A DNA stretch of 64,000 bases from Antitrichia curtipendula (taxonomy: Eukaryota; Streptophyta; Bryopsida; Hypnales; Leucodontaceae). Both the position numbers and the translations under genes were made by a program. Of the stretch, positions 47,880 to 60,112 are shown piece by piece (positions within the stretch are counted from its first letter, which is position 1; each line of letters starts with the position of its first letter). The notes under the pieces are model-generated. The model made no database searches, was not told the origin of the DNA, and saw nothing but the letters and a program-made list of their open reading frames with translations. The stretch covers positions 49,490,029 through 49,554,028 of the forward strand of contig OX579633.1 in NCBI GenBank assembly GCA_951230915.1, written 5' to 3'.

Positions 47880-48150
47880 GTGAGTCAAACATCAACCTAA
47901 TGCAACAAAACAAGACCCTGCAACAACAACAGAAACCAGATTCGGCAACAAAAACGAAATCAAGAACAGAAACAGAAAGAGAAACAACAAAAACAGAATC
48001 AGAAAGCACAAACACAACAGGAAACATAAACAAAAACAACAAGAACAACGAGATTTACAACATGAACAAAGAGATCTATAGCGAGAACAACAAAATCTAG
48101 AGCAAGAACAACTAGAACTACAAGAGAAACATGAAAAGAGGAAAGCAGAA
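47880..48150 (+). repeat. T-poor low-complexity tract
   Basis: About 270 nt on the plus strand made mainly of aac, caa, gaa and aga words with very little T. Read as protein it is only Asn/Lys/Thr/Glu/Gln-rich filler. In the direction of the island gene it is a pyrimidine-rich, A-poor intron stretch. Confidence 0.6.
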
Positions 48151-48312
48151 GACGTGATGAACCATAGAAATCTGACCGGAAATTTGAGCGCAATTATCAA
48201 ACCCTAAAAACGCGACCAAGGATATTCAAGAATTCTACAGCTCTAATTCCACCCGAATGCAAGCAACAAGCATGTAATGAGGAAATGGATAAACGTATAA
48301 TAAAAAACTCAC

Positions 48313-48480
48313 CAGCAGATGATGATTGCTTCGCTGGTTGAGGAATTTGCCGCCACCGCCGCCTCCACAGCATGCACCGATGCAAAAAACGTCAAAATTG
48401 CAACGCCTACGAAACAGGGCCCACGAAACAGAATCCAAAACAACGCTGAAGAATGTTGAAGACGACGCTCACAAATGCTC
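48313..48480 (-). other. Probable 5' untranslated exon of the island gene
   Basis: The minus strand has a strong donor (CTGCTG followed by GTGAGT, 48312-48307) after a GC-richer stretch with GGCGGCGGTGGCGGC. Joining it to the acceptor at 46970-46971 makes a 1.34-kb first intron holding the dyad cluster. No ATG in frame with the coding exon was established, so it is called non-coding. The upstream limit is unknown. Confidence 0.4.
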
Positions 48481-49301
48481 ACGAAATGCTGAAGAACGCC
48501 CCCACACGGAAGGAAAACAGAACGCGCCCACGCGGTAGCAAATGAGAACAAGAGGAAGCGAAAGAAAATCCAACAAAAAACGAAGTGGAAAGAAAAAATG
48601 AAAGCAGAAGCAAGCGGGAACGAAGCGGTTTACATGGAACCATGGACGGTTTACATAGAACCATATAGTCAACTTTGGCGCCATCAATGATTTTCGATGT
48701 GGCCGTGGCAAGTCCTTATTTGTTGAGTTGGCATATATAGTTAGAAAGTTGGTAGGACCCATATTTCATGCTTTCATTAGCAAGAACCTCTTTTGCCATG
48801 CAATCATGGCATCCACTGAGGCTTTGCAATTTTTTCTATCATTCCACAATGATTGTTATATGACTTTCTTAATTTTTTCTATTACTCCATAATGAATGGC
48901 ATATTTTCCTATAATGATTTATATATGACTCTCTTTATTTTTTAGGATATGTATTGCCACATTACTAGTCTTTTTTGTATTCCTTTCCAAAATGTTTGAT
49001 GCCTTGCTTTGCTTTGAAGTTATAGAAAAGGTATTGAAAGTCATTTTCATGTCATTAGTTAGTTACTAAATCTTGTTTGTTGCAATCTTGGAGGGTGCAC
49101 TTCATTCTACTACAACAAAGCACGTGCAAATAAGTGGTTTCTAATAAACTATAATTTCAAAATAAAATTTTGAGCATTGTTTAATAATGACTATAGGTTT
49201 CTATTGCCAAAATTTTCAGCTCAAATAAAAAATGAAATGATTTCTTGAAGAGGTTGAAAATGAACTAAAATGGCATAATTTTCAACTCAAATAATTATAG
49301 A

Positions 49302-49620
49302 GAACACATTTAGATGACCATTAAATCAATATAGAGTTATTTTTAGAAGTATTTTGTTCATTTTTTAGACAATTTTGTCTTATATAATATAGGGGTGTGA
49401 AAGTTACTTTTCAATTCTATAATGTATCTTTTTACTTCAAAAATTTGTAACTAATTATTATTAATAAATAAAAATATCAATAATTCAAAATATAAACTTT
49501 CAAAGTAGGAAAATCTATTCATATATATTTTATTTATTTATATTTAAAATTCAAAAAATATATAGGGGGTCCAAAGTTTTGTCCGTACGTGGTTTCTAAT
49601 GGACACTCTAAGTGAACTCC
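49302..49620. repeat. Dispersed repeat, copy B
   Basis: Similar to positions 1-300, in the same orientation. It begins 0.6 kb beyond the gene island. Confidence 0.6.
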
Positions 49621-49914
49621 CCGAGGTTGCAATCCTTTAGGAATAGTTGATGCAATCACATTAGAAATGTTTGGTAACTAAAGATGCAATTTTATAGTCA
49701 TTTTATCAATTTGTGTGCCATAAAATACATGAATAAGTGGTTACTACAAGAATAAAAATAGGTGTGTTTTCCAAAACATTATATCCATCAACCCAAAAAA
49801 ATTATCTCAATTCTAGCTTCATTGTTTATAAAAACAAGGTGACCTCGAGGGGGGAGGGGGGCAGTGTGTAAGAAAACTAAGGAGATAGGTGTGAATACCA
49901 AGTATTTTTTAGGA

Positions 49915-49917
<3 letters not shown>

Positions 49918-49945
<28 letters not shown>
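49918..49945. repeat. (ATT)n microsatellite
   Basis: About nine ATT/TTA units. Confidence 0.9.
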
Positions 49946-51959
49946 TAAAATACACTATCATTATATAATTTTCTATTTTAGGTTATTAGACAAGTGGCTT
50001 ACATTACTTATAATTTTAAACTAATATGAATAAATGATATGGTAATTGTGGTTAAATAAATAATTCTGCTACAACTTTTGTCCTACATTAAATTACTTTC
50101 AAACTTTCTTTTCTTTCCCCCACTAATCACTACTTACAACTAGAACTTAACAGAAAACTATAGTCAATACTACTATTTCATCTTCCATAAAAATTGTACA
50201 TGGCACTCATTTACTAGGTAGGTATTATATTATTGAATGCTATCAATTGAACTTTAAGTTTAGGTCCTTTTACATGATTAATATGAATGATATAGAGGTC
50301 GCTTTTTGATATCAACTTTACTTTAACCTTCATAATATGCACAATAATATATAAAATTTATTTTTGCACTATCATGGTACTATGAAATCATAGTATGAAA
50401 TAAAATGTCCTCATTGTTAACAAACACAATGAGTGAAAAAAAAATGTGCATATCATGTCTAGTTATAGAAACACGAAAAAAACTGAGCTTGTACGCCTAA
50501 ATTCAAACTGGCATCTTCAATTTGCAAACACAAAACAACAACCCTAAACTGAAGACAATGGAAAAGACAAACTGGGCGATCTCCAAACCCTAGAGCAGAT
50601 CCTAAACCCTAAATAGCTGGAACGACGAAAAAAAGGCCCCGAACAAGAACGACCAATTTCCAAAATTAAATGACAGCCACCTAAAGCCAACCAATGCCTA
50701 TTGTAGAAATTAGTAAAGTCTATAAAATTATTGAACACTTTGAATATGCCACTTATAAGGCAACAACATGTAATACTATTGGCCCCAAAAAAGAATAAAA
50801 AAGAGGGTATCCCAGGTTTAATTTTTTTCTAATTGAACCTATTTTTCTATAACCTATAGTAGTTTGAAGACATGGCATGGCATTTTTGTACCCTATATAT
50901 AAAAATAAATTATAATTTTTATCTCAAATATTTTTTAGGCACCCTATCATTTGTTCGCACGTACTTTTCTACTGCTACTGCTCACTGCCTCCCTCCTCCC
51001 CCCCTCGAGAAGGTGACATATATATTGTCAATCTTTTCTACATCTAAAAAATGAAATGAAGTTGGAATGCAATTGGAATACAAGCAAGACTCAAAAATAT
51101 GGTAAAAATAGATTTAGACAAGTGAGATAATCTAAAATAATACAAATTGGCATCAATATATGCTGATTGGAAATAAAGATCTATTTCAAAGATGTATTGT
51201 AGAGCAAATCTAGATTCGTATCCTACAATTTCACATTGTAATAAATGCAATTGTATTGTTCTATGCTATAACCATGTTTTGCATATAGAAAACCAATACA
51301 TGAACACCGGTTGGAAATTGAAGATTTTTCTAGTGAAAAAATACATTAAAAAATATTAAAAACATCTATGGCTGTGGCAATCACAATATGGAAAGAAAAA
51401 TAATGGAAAAGGTATGAAGAAAATAAGAGTTAAAAGCAAGAAATGCAAGGTGTTAACTGTAAGAGGTGGAAACTATAGTGAAGAGGTAGTTGGAGGTAAC
51501 CTTAGCTTGGAAATCTTGAAGTAAATATAAATTGCAAAAATAAAATGAGAAGAAGAACAACAAAAAAGAACAAGAATGCTAAGCTCTACATATGGGAAGA
51601 GGAGGCCACAACAACGTGGCAGCTACTCTAAAACCTAATTTTGAACAAGACAAAGAGAATCCTTACTATCCATCTTTAACAATTGCCAATGAAACCAACA
51701 ATTTCCATGTTATAATGTCGTCTATTACTACTTTATGACTAATGCATTACTATTCAACAATTGATTTATAACTACTCAATAGTTGTTCTATAATTGTTCA
51801 ATAACTACTCTATGACTCTTCTATAACTATTCAAAATCTATTAGCTATTATTAGCTATTAGCTTCAATAATTGGTTGCAAATCATCAACTAAATCTTCAA
51901 AAAAATCTATTTCGTCCATGAATCCACAAGTAGATACTAATGGACTATTAGACAAACTT
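49946..51959. other. No gene supported
   Basis: AT-rich. A homopolymer-like C/T tract lies near 50985-51007. Short open frames (for example 50872-51054 plus, 51250-51044 minus) have no support. Confidence 0.45.
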
Positions 51960-52687
51960 TAGAAAAAAAATATTTTTAGAAAAATATAACCATAGGGTCT
52001 CTTAGTACACTAGTCTAAGAAGTTGTGGAAAAAATTTCAGAAATCTCCACCATGTGGATTGCAAGATAATAGCGTTTGAATTGACAAAAATCCATTATTT
52101 TTCCCTACAAAAATCCAGGCAGCTGCACTTCACAAGGTCACATTTGTATGAAAAATGTCCAAAATGGTGGTTATTCTTTGGATTCATTCTTCAAGGCAAG
52201 TTGACTACATGCTTGAAAATTTTTAGATAATTTGGAATTGTAAAACATCTAGGAAAAAATTAGTAAGTAGAAAGAAGTAGAGAATGATTGAAAATACTAA
52301 ATTGCTAACCATTTATTTATGGGATTGAAAAATTCCAATTCCAATGGTTGTAATGTTTTAATAAACAATGTACACCTTATTTTTTTATTTTTTTCAAAAA
52401 TTCTAAAAATTGAGCTAAATAAAGGACCTCAAAGTTTATTTTCAAGTAGAGATTCCATAACTACCCTCAAACTAAGACTCCTAATAACTTTCACTTTTTA
52501 AATCAAAATGCAATGATTCACGCATAAGTCTAAAGAACTAATTTCAAATTTTTATTTTTATTTTAAAAGTGACTTTTACAGAAAAAATTTCAGCTGCCCG
52601 GATTGCCCGCCAACCAATGAAAATGACATGCAATAACTTTTTAACCTAGGTAGTCAAAAGTTTTGAAAATTGTTGGTCCTTTAGGGG
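51960..52687. mobile_element. TTAA-flanked element, right part (E7)
   Basis: It ends GGTCCTTTAGGGG followed by TTAA (52688-52691). It spans both the block shared with 28263-28520 (aaaatttcagaaatct, gattgcaagata, aggcagctgca) and the block shared with 36430-37123. It therefore shows that those two halves belong to one element type. The left end is not recognisable. Confidence 0.6.
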
Positions 52688-52691
52688 TTAA

Positions 52692-52979
52692 GAGGTGCAA
52701 CTTTAAGATAGGTGTCATGTATTCCAAACTATACATTACTACATAAGCATTCTCATTTTCTTGTCTTTTTTTGCTACAACATCTATTACAAGCATTCATT
52801 TTTAGCCTGCTTGAATTTGTAGTATATTCTAACATAAGATAATTTGCCAGCCCATACCATAAACATCCTACTTTAGGATTCTCTCTACCAAATTGATTGT
52901 CTATGTATTGAAAATGATATCTAAAGTTATGAAGTGCGGTTAACCCATACATTCCACATACTCTCATATTTGAAAACAT
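52692..52979 (-). pseudogene. Unidentified coding-like fragment
   Basis: A minus-strand frame of about 97 codons ahead of the element at 51960-52687: MFSNMRVCGMYGLTALHNFR, GCLWYGLANYLMLEYTTNSS, MNACNRCCSKKRQENENAYV. It has more varied residues (Cys, Trp, Gly) than nearby random frames, and one CxxCC group. It may be a remnant of a transposon protein. No family is recognised. Confidence 0.3.
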
Positions 52980-52987
52980 AAATGAAA

Positions 52988-54200
52988 ATTTGATATATAT
53001 ATATTAAAGGAGTACTAAAAAGCACTACCATTTTCCCACCTCTGATCACATGGTTGAAAACACAATTTTAACTGATCCATTTCTACAATATTTATAGTAT
53101 TTGTTTTTATGCTTTTACCATTTATTTTAATAAAAGTGTAAATATTCAATAGAGTAAACTATTTACTTTATAGAAAGTCTATTGCAATAATAATGAGTAC
53201 TTTCAATTTTACTTTTTATTTAAATAGGAGGTGATAATAAAAAATCTAAAAGAATATTATTGCTTGATAATAAAAATCCTTGATCTTTTACATTGCCACC
53301 TACCTTTCTTCAAAGCAAAAATAAAAGTAAAATATAACACCTAATAACTTAAAGCCAAAAGTAAAAAAGAAGAAAATAATGTAAAAGAGTCCAAAAAAAT
53401 ATAATACATTAGAGCATATATATTCAAATCTAAAAATATATTTTACAATAGCACAACATACTTACAAATATTATATGATATAATTGACAATTATGGGCAT
53501 GCCAAGAAATATATTTGTTTACAAGATCACTTGGACAACAACATTTATGTTGGCCAATCTTATTTGTCAACATTTATATTGACTCAAACAAATGATACAA
53601 ATCATATAAATCAAACCCGCCATCTTGTATGAAGTCTTATATAAAGAAATATAAACCATTTGAGATTTCCTTAAAATAAAAGTTTTGAACAAATCTAAGA
53701 ATAAAAATGAATGTGATACAATTGAATTAGATACTATAACAATACTCCAAATATTAGAAAAAGTAGGTAGAAATATAACAAAAGGAAATCTTCATAAAGA
53801 TTTTAAATTTAAATATTTACATTCAAAATATATTTTTAAAATATTTAAGAAGATGATGTTTTATTGGACTTTTTTTTACCAATTCATAACTTTTATTTTT
53901 TATTATTTCTATTGTTATTTTTAGGACTATTTATTTTTGCTTTTACTTTTATTTTTACTTTATGTTTACTTTATTTTTACTTTTACTTTACTTTTGCTTT
54001 AAGTACAGCTTCTTGAATATATAACCACCAACTTCTATCATTTTCAAATATCTTTTCATCCTTTCTAATGAAAAAGCCTTTAATCTAGCTTGCTCTACTT
54101 TTGGTTACTCCTTTATTTCCATCAATTATTATTTTATTCTCTACTTTAATTTTCTAATTATTTTCTTCAATCATTTTTTTTTAAGTTCACCTTGCACTTC
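52988..54200. other. Very AT-rich, no gene supported
   Basis: Dominated by A/T runs and by tttacttttattttt-type words (53930-54010). A 79-codon Lys/Phe/Ile-rich frame at 53685-53924 reflects composition only. Confidence 0.5.
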
Positions 54201-54221
54201 ATTCTTCCACATTACTCCGTC

Positions 54222-54940
54222 TCAAAAAAGAGATTTCTCAGCATTATTTTCAAAGTTGAAAAATAAACATGGTTTCAAATCTAATGATTTATTAGATGCA
54301 CCAACAAATTTTTTCCAATAGAGAAGATTTTTTTTACTAGACTTTGCTAAATGCAAAGATTTTGCAAAAGCTTGTTTAGATTCAAATGGGTCATCATCTC
54401 CATTTAAGCTTTGTTTAACCCGTGAATAAACAACATTTAAGACATTGCTTGTCATCATACTCATCTCCTCAATGATGAAGGCATCAACTTCTTCTAACCT
54501 TTGCAAAGTGACATTAGGTTTGCAGAGAGCATACAAGTAATCACAAAATGGAATTCTAAAATGTGTATGAACTGTAGTTGTTGTGCTAGACAATCGCCTC
54601 ATTGTTGTCACATGAAGTTGAAGAGTTGATCTTTCTCTTCTAGTTGGCTATAGTTTGATGTCAAACAATAGATTTTTCCAATCATCATTATCTAAGTGAT
54701 ATATGATTTTGAATTAATAGGCTTGGAAAGATGACAATTGGCTCAGAAAAATTGGCTTTAACATTTTTCACGCCATTGTCCTTGTTATTGAACTTTCTAA
54801 AGTATCGTATTGTATGTTGTAAACATCAAACAAGAGTTTGCAGTGGCTGGGGCATGGATCCATTCCAAATTTATTAGAAAAAGCTTTCTTCTTATCTACT
54901 CACTCTGTAACATATTGTTGGACTAGCCTAGCATTTTGAA
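54222..54940 (-). pseudogene. Helitron-type PIF1 helicase fragment, copy 1
   Basis: The minus-strand frame at 54611-54222 contains VDAFIIEEMSMMTSNVLNVV, the Walker B region of PIF1-family helicases (usual form IIDEISM), then a run corresponding to the segment that normally precedes GDxxQLPP. Further upstream, at about 54930-54775, a second open stretch reads KKAFSNKFGMDPCPSHCKLL with one stop just before it, seemingly part of the same element. In Helitrons the PIF1 domain unwinds DNA during rolling-circle transposition. The fragment is inactive. Its sequence recurs, inverted and reordered, at 54944-55590. Confidence 0.72.
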
Positions 54941-54943
54941 AGC

Positions 54944-55090
54944 CTGGAGCTTTTGCAAAATCTTTGCATTAAGTAAAGTCCAATAAAAAAATTTGCTTCT
55001 CTGTTGGAAAAAAATTCTTTGGTTTATCTAATAAGTCATTAGATTAGAAACCATGTTTTTCTTTCAACTTTGAAAATAATGCTAAGAAAT
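54944..55090 (+). repeat. Inverted, displaced copy of the helicase 3' part
   Basis: The plus strand here matches the reverse complement of 54235-54385 (cttttgcaaaatctttgcatt, ttctct.ttggaaaaaa, aaaccatgtt.tt.tttcaactttgaaaataatgct). In the helicase gene this part follows the Walker B block, but here it comes before it, so the second copy is scrambled. Confidence 0.75.
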
Positions 55091-55184
55091 ATCTTTTTAA
55101 TGTGAATCATTGAAGGGCATTCATTTTCTAAAAAGCACATTTGGCAATTGAAAGAGTTTCTTCATCAAATATTTTACAAATTAC

Positions 55185-55600
55185 TTGCAAGGCTTAGGGA
55201 AGAAAAAGCTATTATCTAAAACAACTGTTACAACAATGAGGCAATTGTCTAGTAGAACAACTACAGTTCATACACATTTTAGAATTCCATTTTGTGATTA
55301 CTCGTATGCTCTCTGCAAACCTAATGTCACTTTGCAAAGGTTAGAAGAAGTTGATGCCTTCATCATTGAGGAGATGAGTATGATGACAAGCAATGTCTTA
55401 AATGTTGTTTATTCATGGGTTAAACAAAGCTTAAATGGAGATGATGACCCATTTGAATCTAAATAAGCTTTTGCTACTAGTGGAAAACATGGCTCAATTA
55501 CCTCCAATATGCCATCACTTTAATGAGGATTCAAAGAATATTTGTGAATTTTGTTATTTACAGAAGTCTTTGTTTAGGTTGACTAGAAATCATTGGATGT
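55185..55600 (+). pseudogene. Helitron-type PIF1 helicase fragment, copy 2
   Basis: From about 55215 the plus-strand frame matches copy 1 (HFRIPFCDYSYALCKPNVTL, FIIEEMSMMTSNVLNVVYSW) up to a stop at 55464-55466. In another frame the conserved VENMAQLPPICHH follows (55483-55522), equal to the GDMAQLPPV motif of PIF1 helicases. Stop and frame change show that it is dead. Confidence 0.75.
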
Positions 55601-58501
55601 TGAAGGCATTTGTATGACATAACAAAGATCTTTATATCTAGAATTTTTAAATATCATATGCGATCAAAAGTCAATTGTGGGCCCCATAGTTGTCACTAGG
55701 ATCTTGGAATTTTTTTTTTTTCATTTTTTTTCATTTTTATTAATATTTATAATTAAAAATACCTAAAAAAAGTATTTGTATTGTGTTTGGCAAAAGCCCC
55801 TACAAATATGGCACTTGAGTTATTTCTAAAAGTTCAAAAGTTCAAATACGGCACCATTTCATACTTTTAGTGTCTAATTAGGTGTTTAGAAGGTTGATTA
55901 GAAGTTTGAGATAGAATTGAGCTGTGTTGGCCAAAATAGTATAGGATGCCTAAATAATTAGATAATACCATGATTAAATCTTTGAGTGCATGTTACATGA
56001 TGGAGGCTTTAAGAGTTGGTAGTACAAGATAGGAACTGTCCTACTATGAAGTCCTAGAAATTAATAAGGATGATCCACATATAGGTTACCAATTTGATAT
56101 GTGAAATCCGCAGAAAGTTACTTGTGCACCTCTAGATAAAATCTAACTAACTCATAGAATGTGCATGCCAAGAGCTCAATAGCAAAATCGGTTTGTTCAT
56201 ATTTCTTATTACGAGGATGATTCCTCTTATGAAGAGTTAAAACACGAGGTAATTAATCTTAATCCTATGGATGTACAAAGTAGAAATATAAACTTGAACT
56301 TAAAATTTGGGGTCTTCCTAGAAGTTACCCAAAAAATTTCAAAAGTTTTTGGAATACCCAAGATGACTTCATGGGAAGTCAATTGTGTTTACTGACATTG
56401 GAAAATTTATAGAAATTACTGAGGTAGCGATAAAATTCCTTTAAAAATTAGAATATTTTTTTTAATCATAAAAAAACGTTCTTAAAAGTTTCAAGACGTT
56501 TTGACACCAACAAGTACCAGAATTAACAACAACAACAAATTTTAATAAGATTTAAAGACGTGCAATGGGTTGACTAGCATACCAAGAGCTTGCAATGTCT
56601 AAATGAAGTCAACTTAAACTCTTTTTATATTTTTCAAGCCTTTTGAACAACCCAAGCTAGGGAAAATCTTGAGAAAAAATAAACTTTATCATTTGGATTT
56701 TTTACCTATTCTTTGATTTGGAATTCATTGGCTTTTGTATGCAAAATGGTATGAAAATAGGAGGGTGGAATTCCTAATGACTGATTTGGATCTTTTAAAG
56801 CTACTAGCATAATCCATTGGTAATTTGGACCAATTCTCCAAAAGTTATAGTAATCATACTAATAGATTAAATTTTTAGTAATTCATGATAATTCAAGTTT
56901 TTTCTAGATAGTTTTAGGTGATTGAGAGGGGGAGGGGCCTTGGAAGAGTATAAAATTTTGCTTCATCCTCTCAATTTGGCACCACTTTTCTTTTTATTAA
57001 GTTGCCATACATGTTGGCTTATTGTTGGAATTTTCGGCAATTTGCCCCAAAACTTGTGTTGAATAACACTTGGAGCCGTTCACTCCTTTTTTGTTCAAGT
57101 TTTTGAATTAGTACATTGGGGTCCCTTTGAGTTAGTATTGTCCACTTTGTTAGTCGTTTTGAGTTTCTATATTGACCATTTGCTTATTTTGGTAGTTGCA
57201 AGAAACACTTGTCCTATTCTTTGTCCCCTTGCCCTTAGACGGGTACTTTTTGGCTCATAACTTTTGCATACTTTGTTCGGTTGGAATGAAGGTAGTTACA
57301 AAAGTTTCAAACATTTTAAAATTTTTTTAATTATAAAAAAATGAGTTTATTATTTTTAAGCTGCCCCCGATTGGGTATCTACCTTGGGCATTTTGGGGGA
57401 TTTTAGTCCTATTTTTGACCCAAAAATGCGAATTGGAAGCTATAGAATTGGACATGAGGGAGGTTTAGGGTCCTTACAAGGATTGGCAAGGAGATTTTGT
57501 GAAAAAAAGAATACTAGAGTTGCTCACAGGGGCTCAATGTGACTATCCTTTGCGTAGAAGTCCTAGAGAGGGTAAACATTTCCTAAGGAAATTTTTGGTG
57601 CAATGAGAGGCTTTCATTGTCAATAAAAAATGGTTTTTCGGGGGGGGAATTTTCTGAATTTTTTTCCCATTTTTAAAAAATGAAAAGGGACACAGATCCT
57701 TTTTCTGCTTTTTTCTGGCATTTTTGGACGATAATGCCTTTGATTATACCCCACAATAGTTCACAGTACTATTGAGCACTTGTAAGTGCTCTACAACGGA
57801 ACCTCATTCTTGTAGTATTTACTGCTTTAATGCACTTATTGTTGTATCCGTCACTTGTCGAAATCGTAGCCCGACTGAAATTTGAATTCGACGGTGGAGA
57901 TTGCCACTGCGACGCGTCGGCGCAGTACTTGTTGTATCGATAGTACTACCAATCCTATGCCCCGAAAAAACATTTTTGGTCAAGAACCGCGAAGTGTTTC
58001 TTGCAACTACCTATTTCTGTGTTTTTCTTGAAGCTTTTGAGTATTTATTTACTGACCATTTCAACTTCAACTTATTGTGTGGGATTTTACAAACTTTATA
58101 GAAAATCTCCCTCAAGACTTGACATTTGAAATACGTGGTCCTAAGTGATGGGATTTGGTGTCATTTGGGGTGTTTTGGTTGGAACAAACTGTCAAAGTTT
58201 GGTTACCAACTAGTTGTTTTGATTTTCATCTTAGAATTTGAGGTTAATTCCTTCGTATGGCAAAGTTTTCCCCCTCATACCAATTTTAAAGTCTTAGCAT
58301 TTGTACTAACCATCCGTAAGGTAAAGCTTTTGCCCCATACGCACTAACCAAGTTCAAATTTATTGTTCAAGTGTTCCAAGAATTTTCTATAATTCCAAAG
58401 ATTAGTGGTCCTTTAAGTGTGGTTTCTTTAGAATACCAAAAACTAGAGAAAAAAACAGAAGGTCTTGAACCCCACAGGACCACAAACTTGAAAAGGGGTC
58501 A
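55600..58501. other. No gene supported
   Basis: AT-rich, repeat-like sequence with words found elsewhere in the window (cataacttttgcat, cattttggg). Two open frames at 57901-58347 have no recognisable domain or supporting signals. Confidence 0.45.
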
Positions 58502-58505
58502 TTAA

Positions 58506-59090
58506 CCCTTCAAGGCTTAGGGCCTTTTTGGGTTAAAAAGCATCATTGCTTTTGAAGTGTTATAGTTCAAAATATTAATAAGGTATCAAAATCTCTACCC
58601 AAAATCTAGACTACTATGCGCAACTTTTCCAATTTTTTTATATTGGATATGGACAATGTATAAAGAAGAAACAAGCCGCCAAAGTTCATTGGAATCCAAA
58701 AATGTTGGAATTTTGAACTTTAATTAGCTCCCAAACATTCAAGACAACTTGAATTGACATGAAAATTGTACCACAATAACTAGACTTTAGGAAAACATAA
58801 TGAAATAAATTTCATTGAAAAATAACACTGGATGAAGAAGATACCCCCCCCCCCCTCTCAAGTTGCAGCCATCAAATGCAATTTGGTGAATTCAAATTGA
58901 ACCTCTGAACTTTGATTGACTTACAAAAAATCAGTGCATTTTGGATTGATCTAAAAAATTCACCACACAAACTAAAAGAAAGAGCACAAATTTTTATTGA
59001 ATTTGGACATTGGATGCAAAAGTTATAGTATTTTAAATTGGACTTGAACCTATGTGCGGACACTTTTGGTCCCCTTGGGCGGTGAGAGGG
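58506..59090. mobile_element. TTAA-flanked element, internally deleted (E3)
   Basis: Begins CCCTTCAAGGCTTAGGG after TTAA (58502-58505) and ends ggtccccttgggcggtgag like the element at 873-1845, but the right TTAA is lost (gagagggcta). About 390 bp shorter than its relatives. It contains a run of 12 C at 58844-58855. Confidence 0.6.
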
Positions 59091-59194
59091 CTATGAAAAG
59101 GACCCTAAACTCCTAAAGTTGCATTGTCTCCTTGAAGGACAGAATGGATTTTGGGCAATCTCATACGGCCTCAATATTCATCATGATATTTTAA

Positions 59195-60108
59195 CCCCTA
59201 AAGGCCCGTTTGTCCCCTCGGGGGACAATTTGGGTCTGGGTAGGTTCCTGTGACCTCAATTTGTAGAGAATTTTTTTGGGATTTTTTGAAGTTGTGCAGT
59301 CCTGCGAGAGCTTTGTGGATATATAATTTTTATTTCAAATGGTGCCCGGGAGAAAAAGTTATGTCAAAAATAGAATTTGGCGGGCAACACAAAAAAATCA
59401 CAAAAAGTCAAAATAAATTTCTTAAATATTTTTTCCCAAATCTATATCTTTTTGTGTACATTTGAAGCTTTAATTCATTCTATTTGGACTAATAATGAAA
59501 AAGTTATGGACAATCTTAGTTTTTCGGGCAATCTAAGCATCTTCATGAAAAAATAACTTTTAGGATTCATTTTTGAATGCAATTTTTACAATTTTCAGAA
59601 AACAATTGTTAGACAAGGTTGAATTTGCTTGCTAGAACAACCTCACCTTTGGGATTATGGTATTTCAATTTTGTCTTAGAGCTATTAACGATTTAGTTAT
59701 TCCTTCAATCTTGAACCTGCTTCTACTTAACAATTTTTTAATGAGTGAAAATTTAGTTTTTTTTCTTGAATTTTTTTCCCTAGATTCTCAACTGAAGTAT
59801 TCAACATACAAACTTAGAAAATCAAATCAGCAATATAAAAAATTTAAGTTAACTAGGTTCAAAGGCCAAAAATCTAGTCAAGCAAGGTGCAAAAAAACTT
59901 GTTTTCTTCACTTTGAATGCAAATATCTTTCAATCTATTTGGTCAAAGTTTCTGAAATTTCTTGCACACATTCTCATACTAGTCTAGTATAAGATCCTAC
60001 GGTTAGATATGCAAAAAAAAAACAATTTTTATAGTTTTTTGCTCTTTGCAATAGAAGTGGCAATTTTGAGTGTGTTTTGATGGAGAAAAGGCCTCGGGGC
60101 TTTAGGGG
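59195..60108. mobile_element. TTAA-flanked inverted-repeat element (E8), clearest copy
   Basis: 914 bp, starting CCCCTAAAGGCCCG and ending CGGGGCTTTAGGGG. TTAA lies at 59191-59194 and 60109-60112. Homologous to 9083-9992. A 111-codon frame at 59657-59992 is inside it and not conserved with the related copies. Confidence 0.78.
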
Positions 60109-60112
60109 TTAA

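Noticed and set aside
47900..48100. 66-codon plus-strand open frame rich in Asn, Lys, Thr, Glu
   Set aside because: It only reflects the T-poor low-complexity tract and has no domain or supporting signals.
37700..48800. The gene island as an integrated giant-virus segment
   Set aside because: Palindromes between open frames recall viral terminators, but here they sit inside GT-AG introns whose exons join in phase. No viral hallmark gene is present.
53685..53924. 79-codon open frame
   Set aside because: Lys/Ile/Phe composition of very AT-rich DNA, with no domain.
59657..59992. 111-codon plus-strand frame
   Set aside because: It lies wholly inside a non-coding TTAA-flanked element and is not kept in homologous copies.
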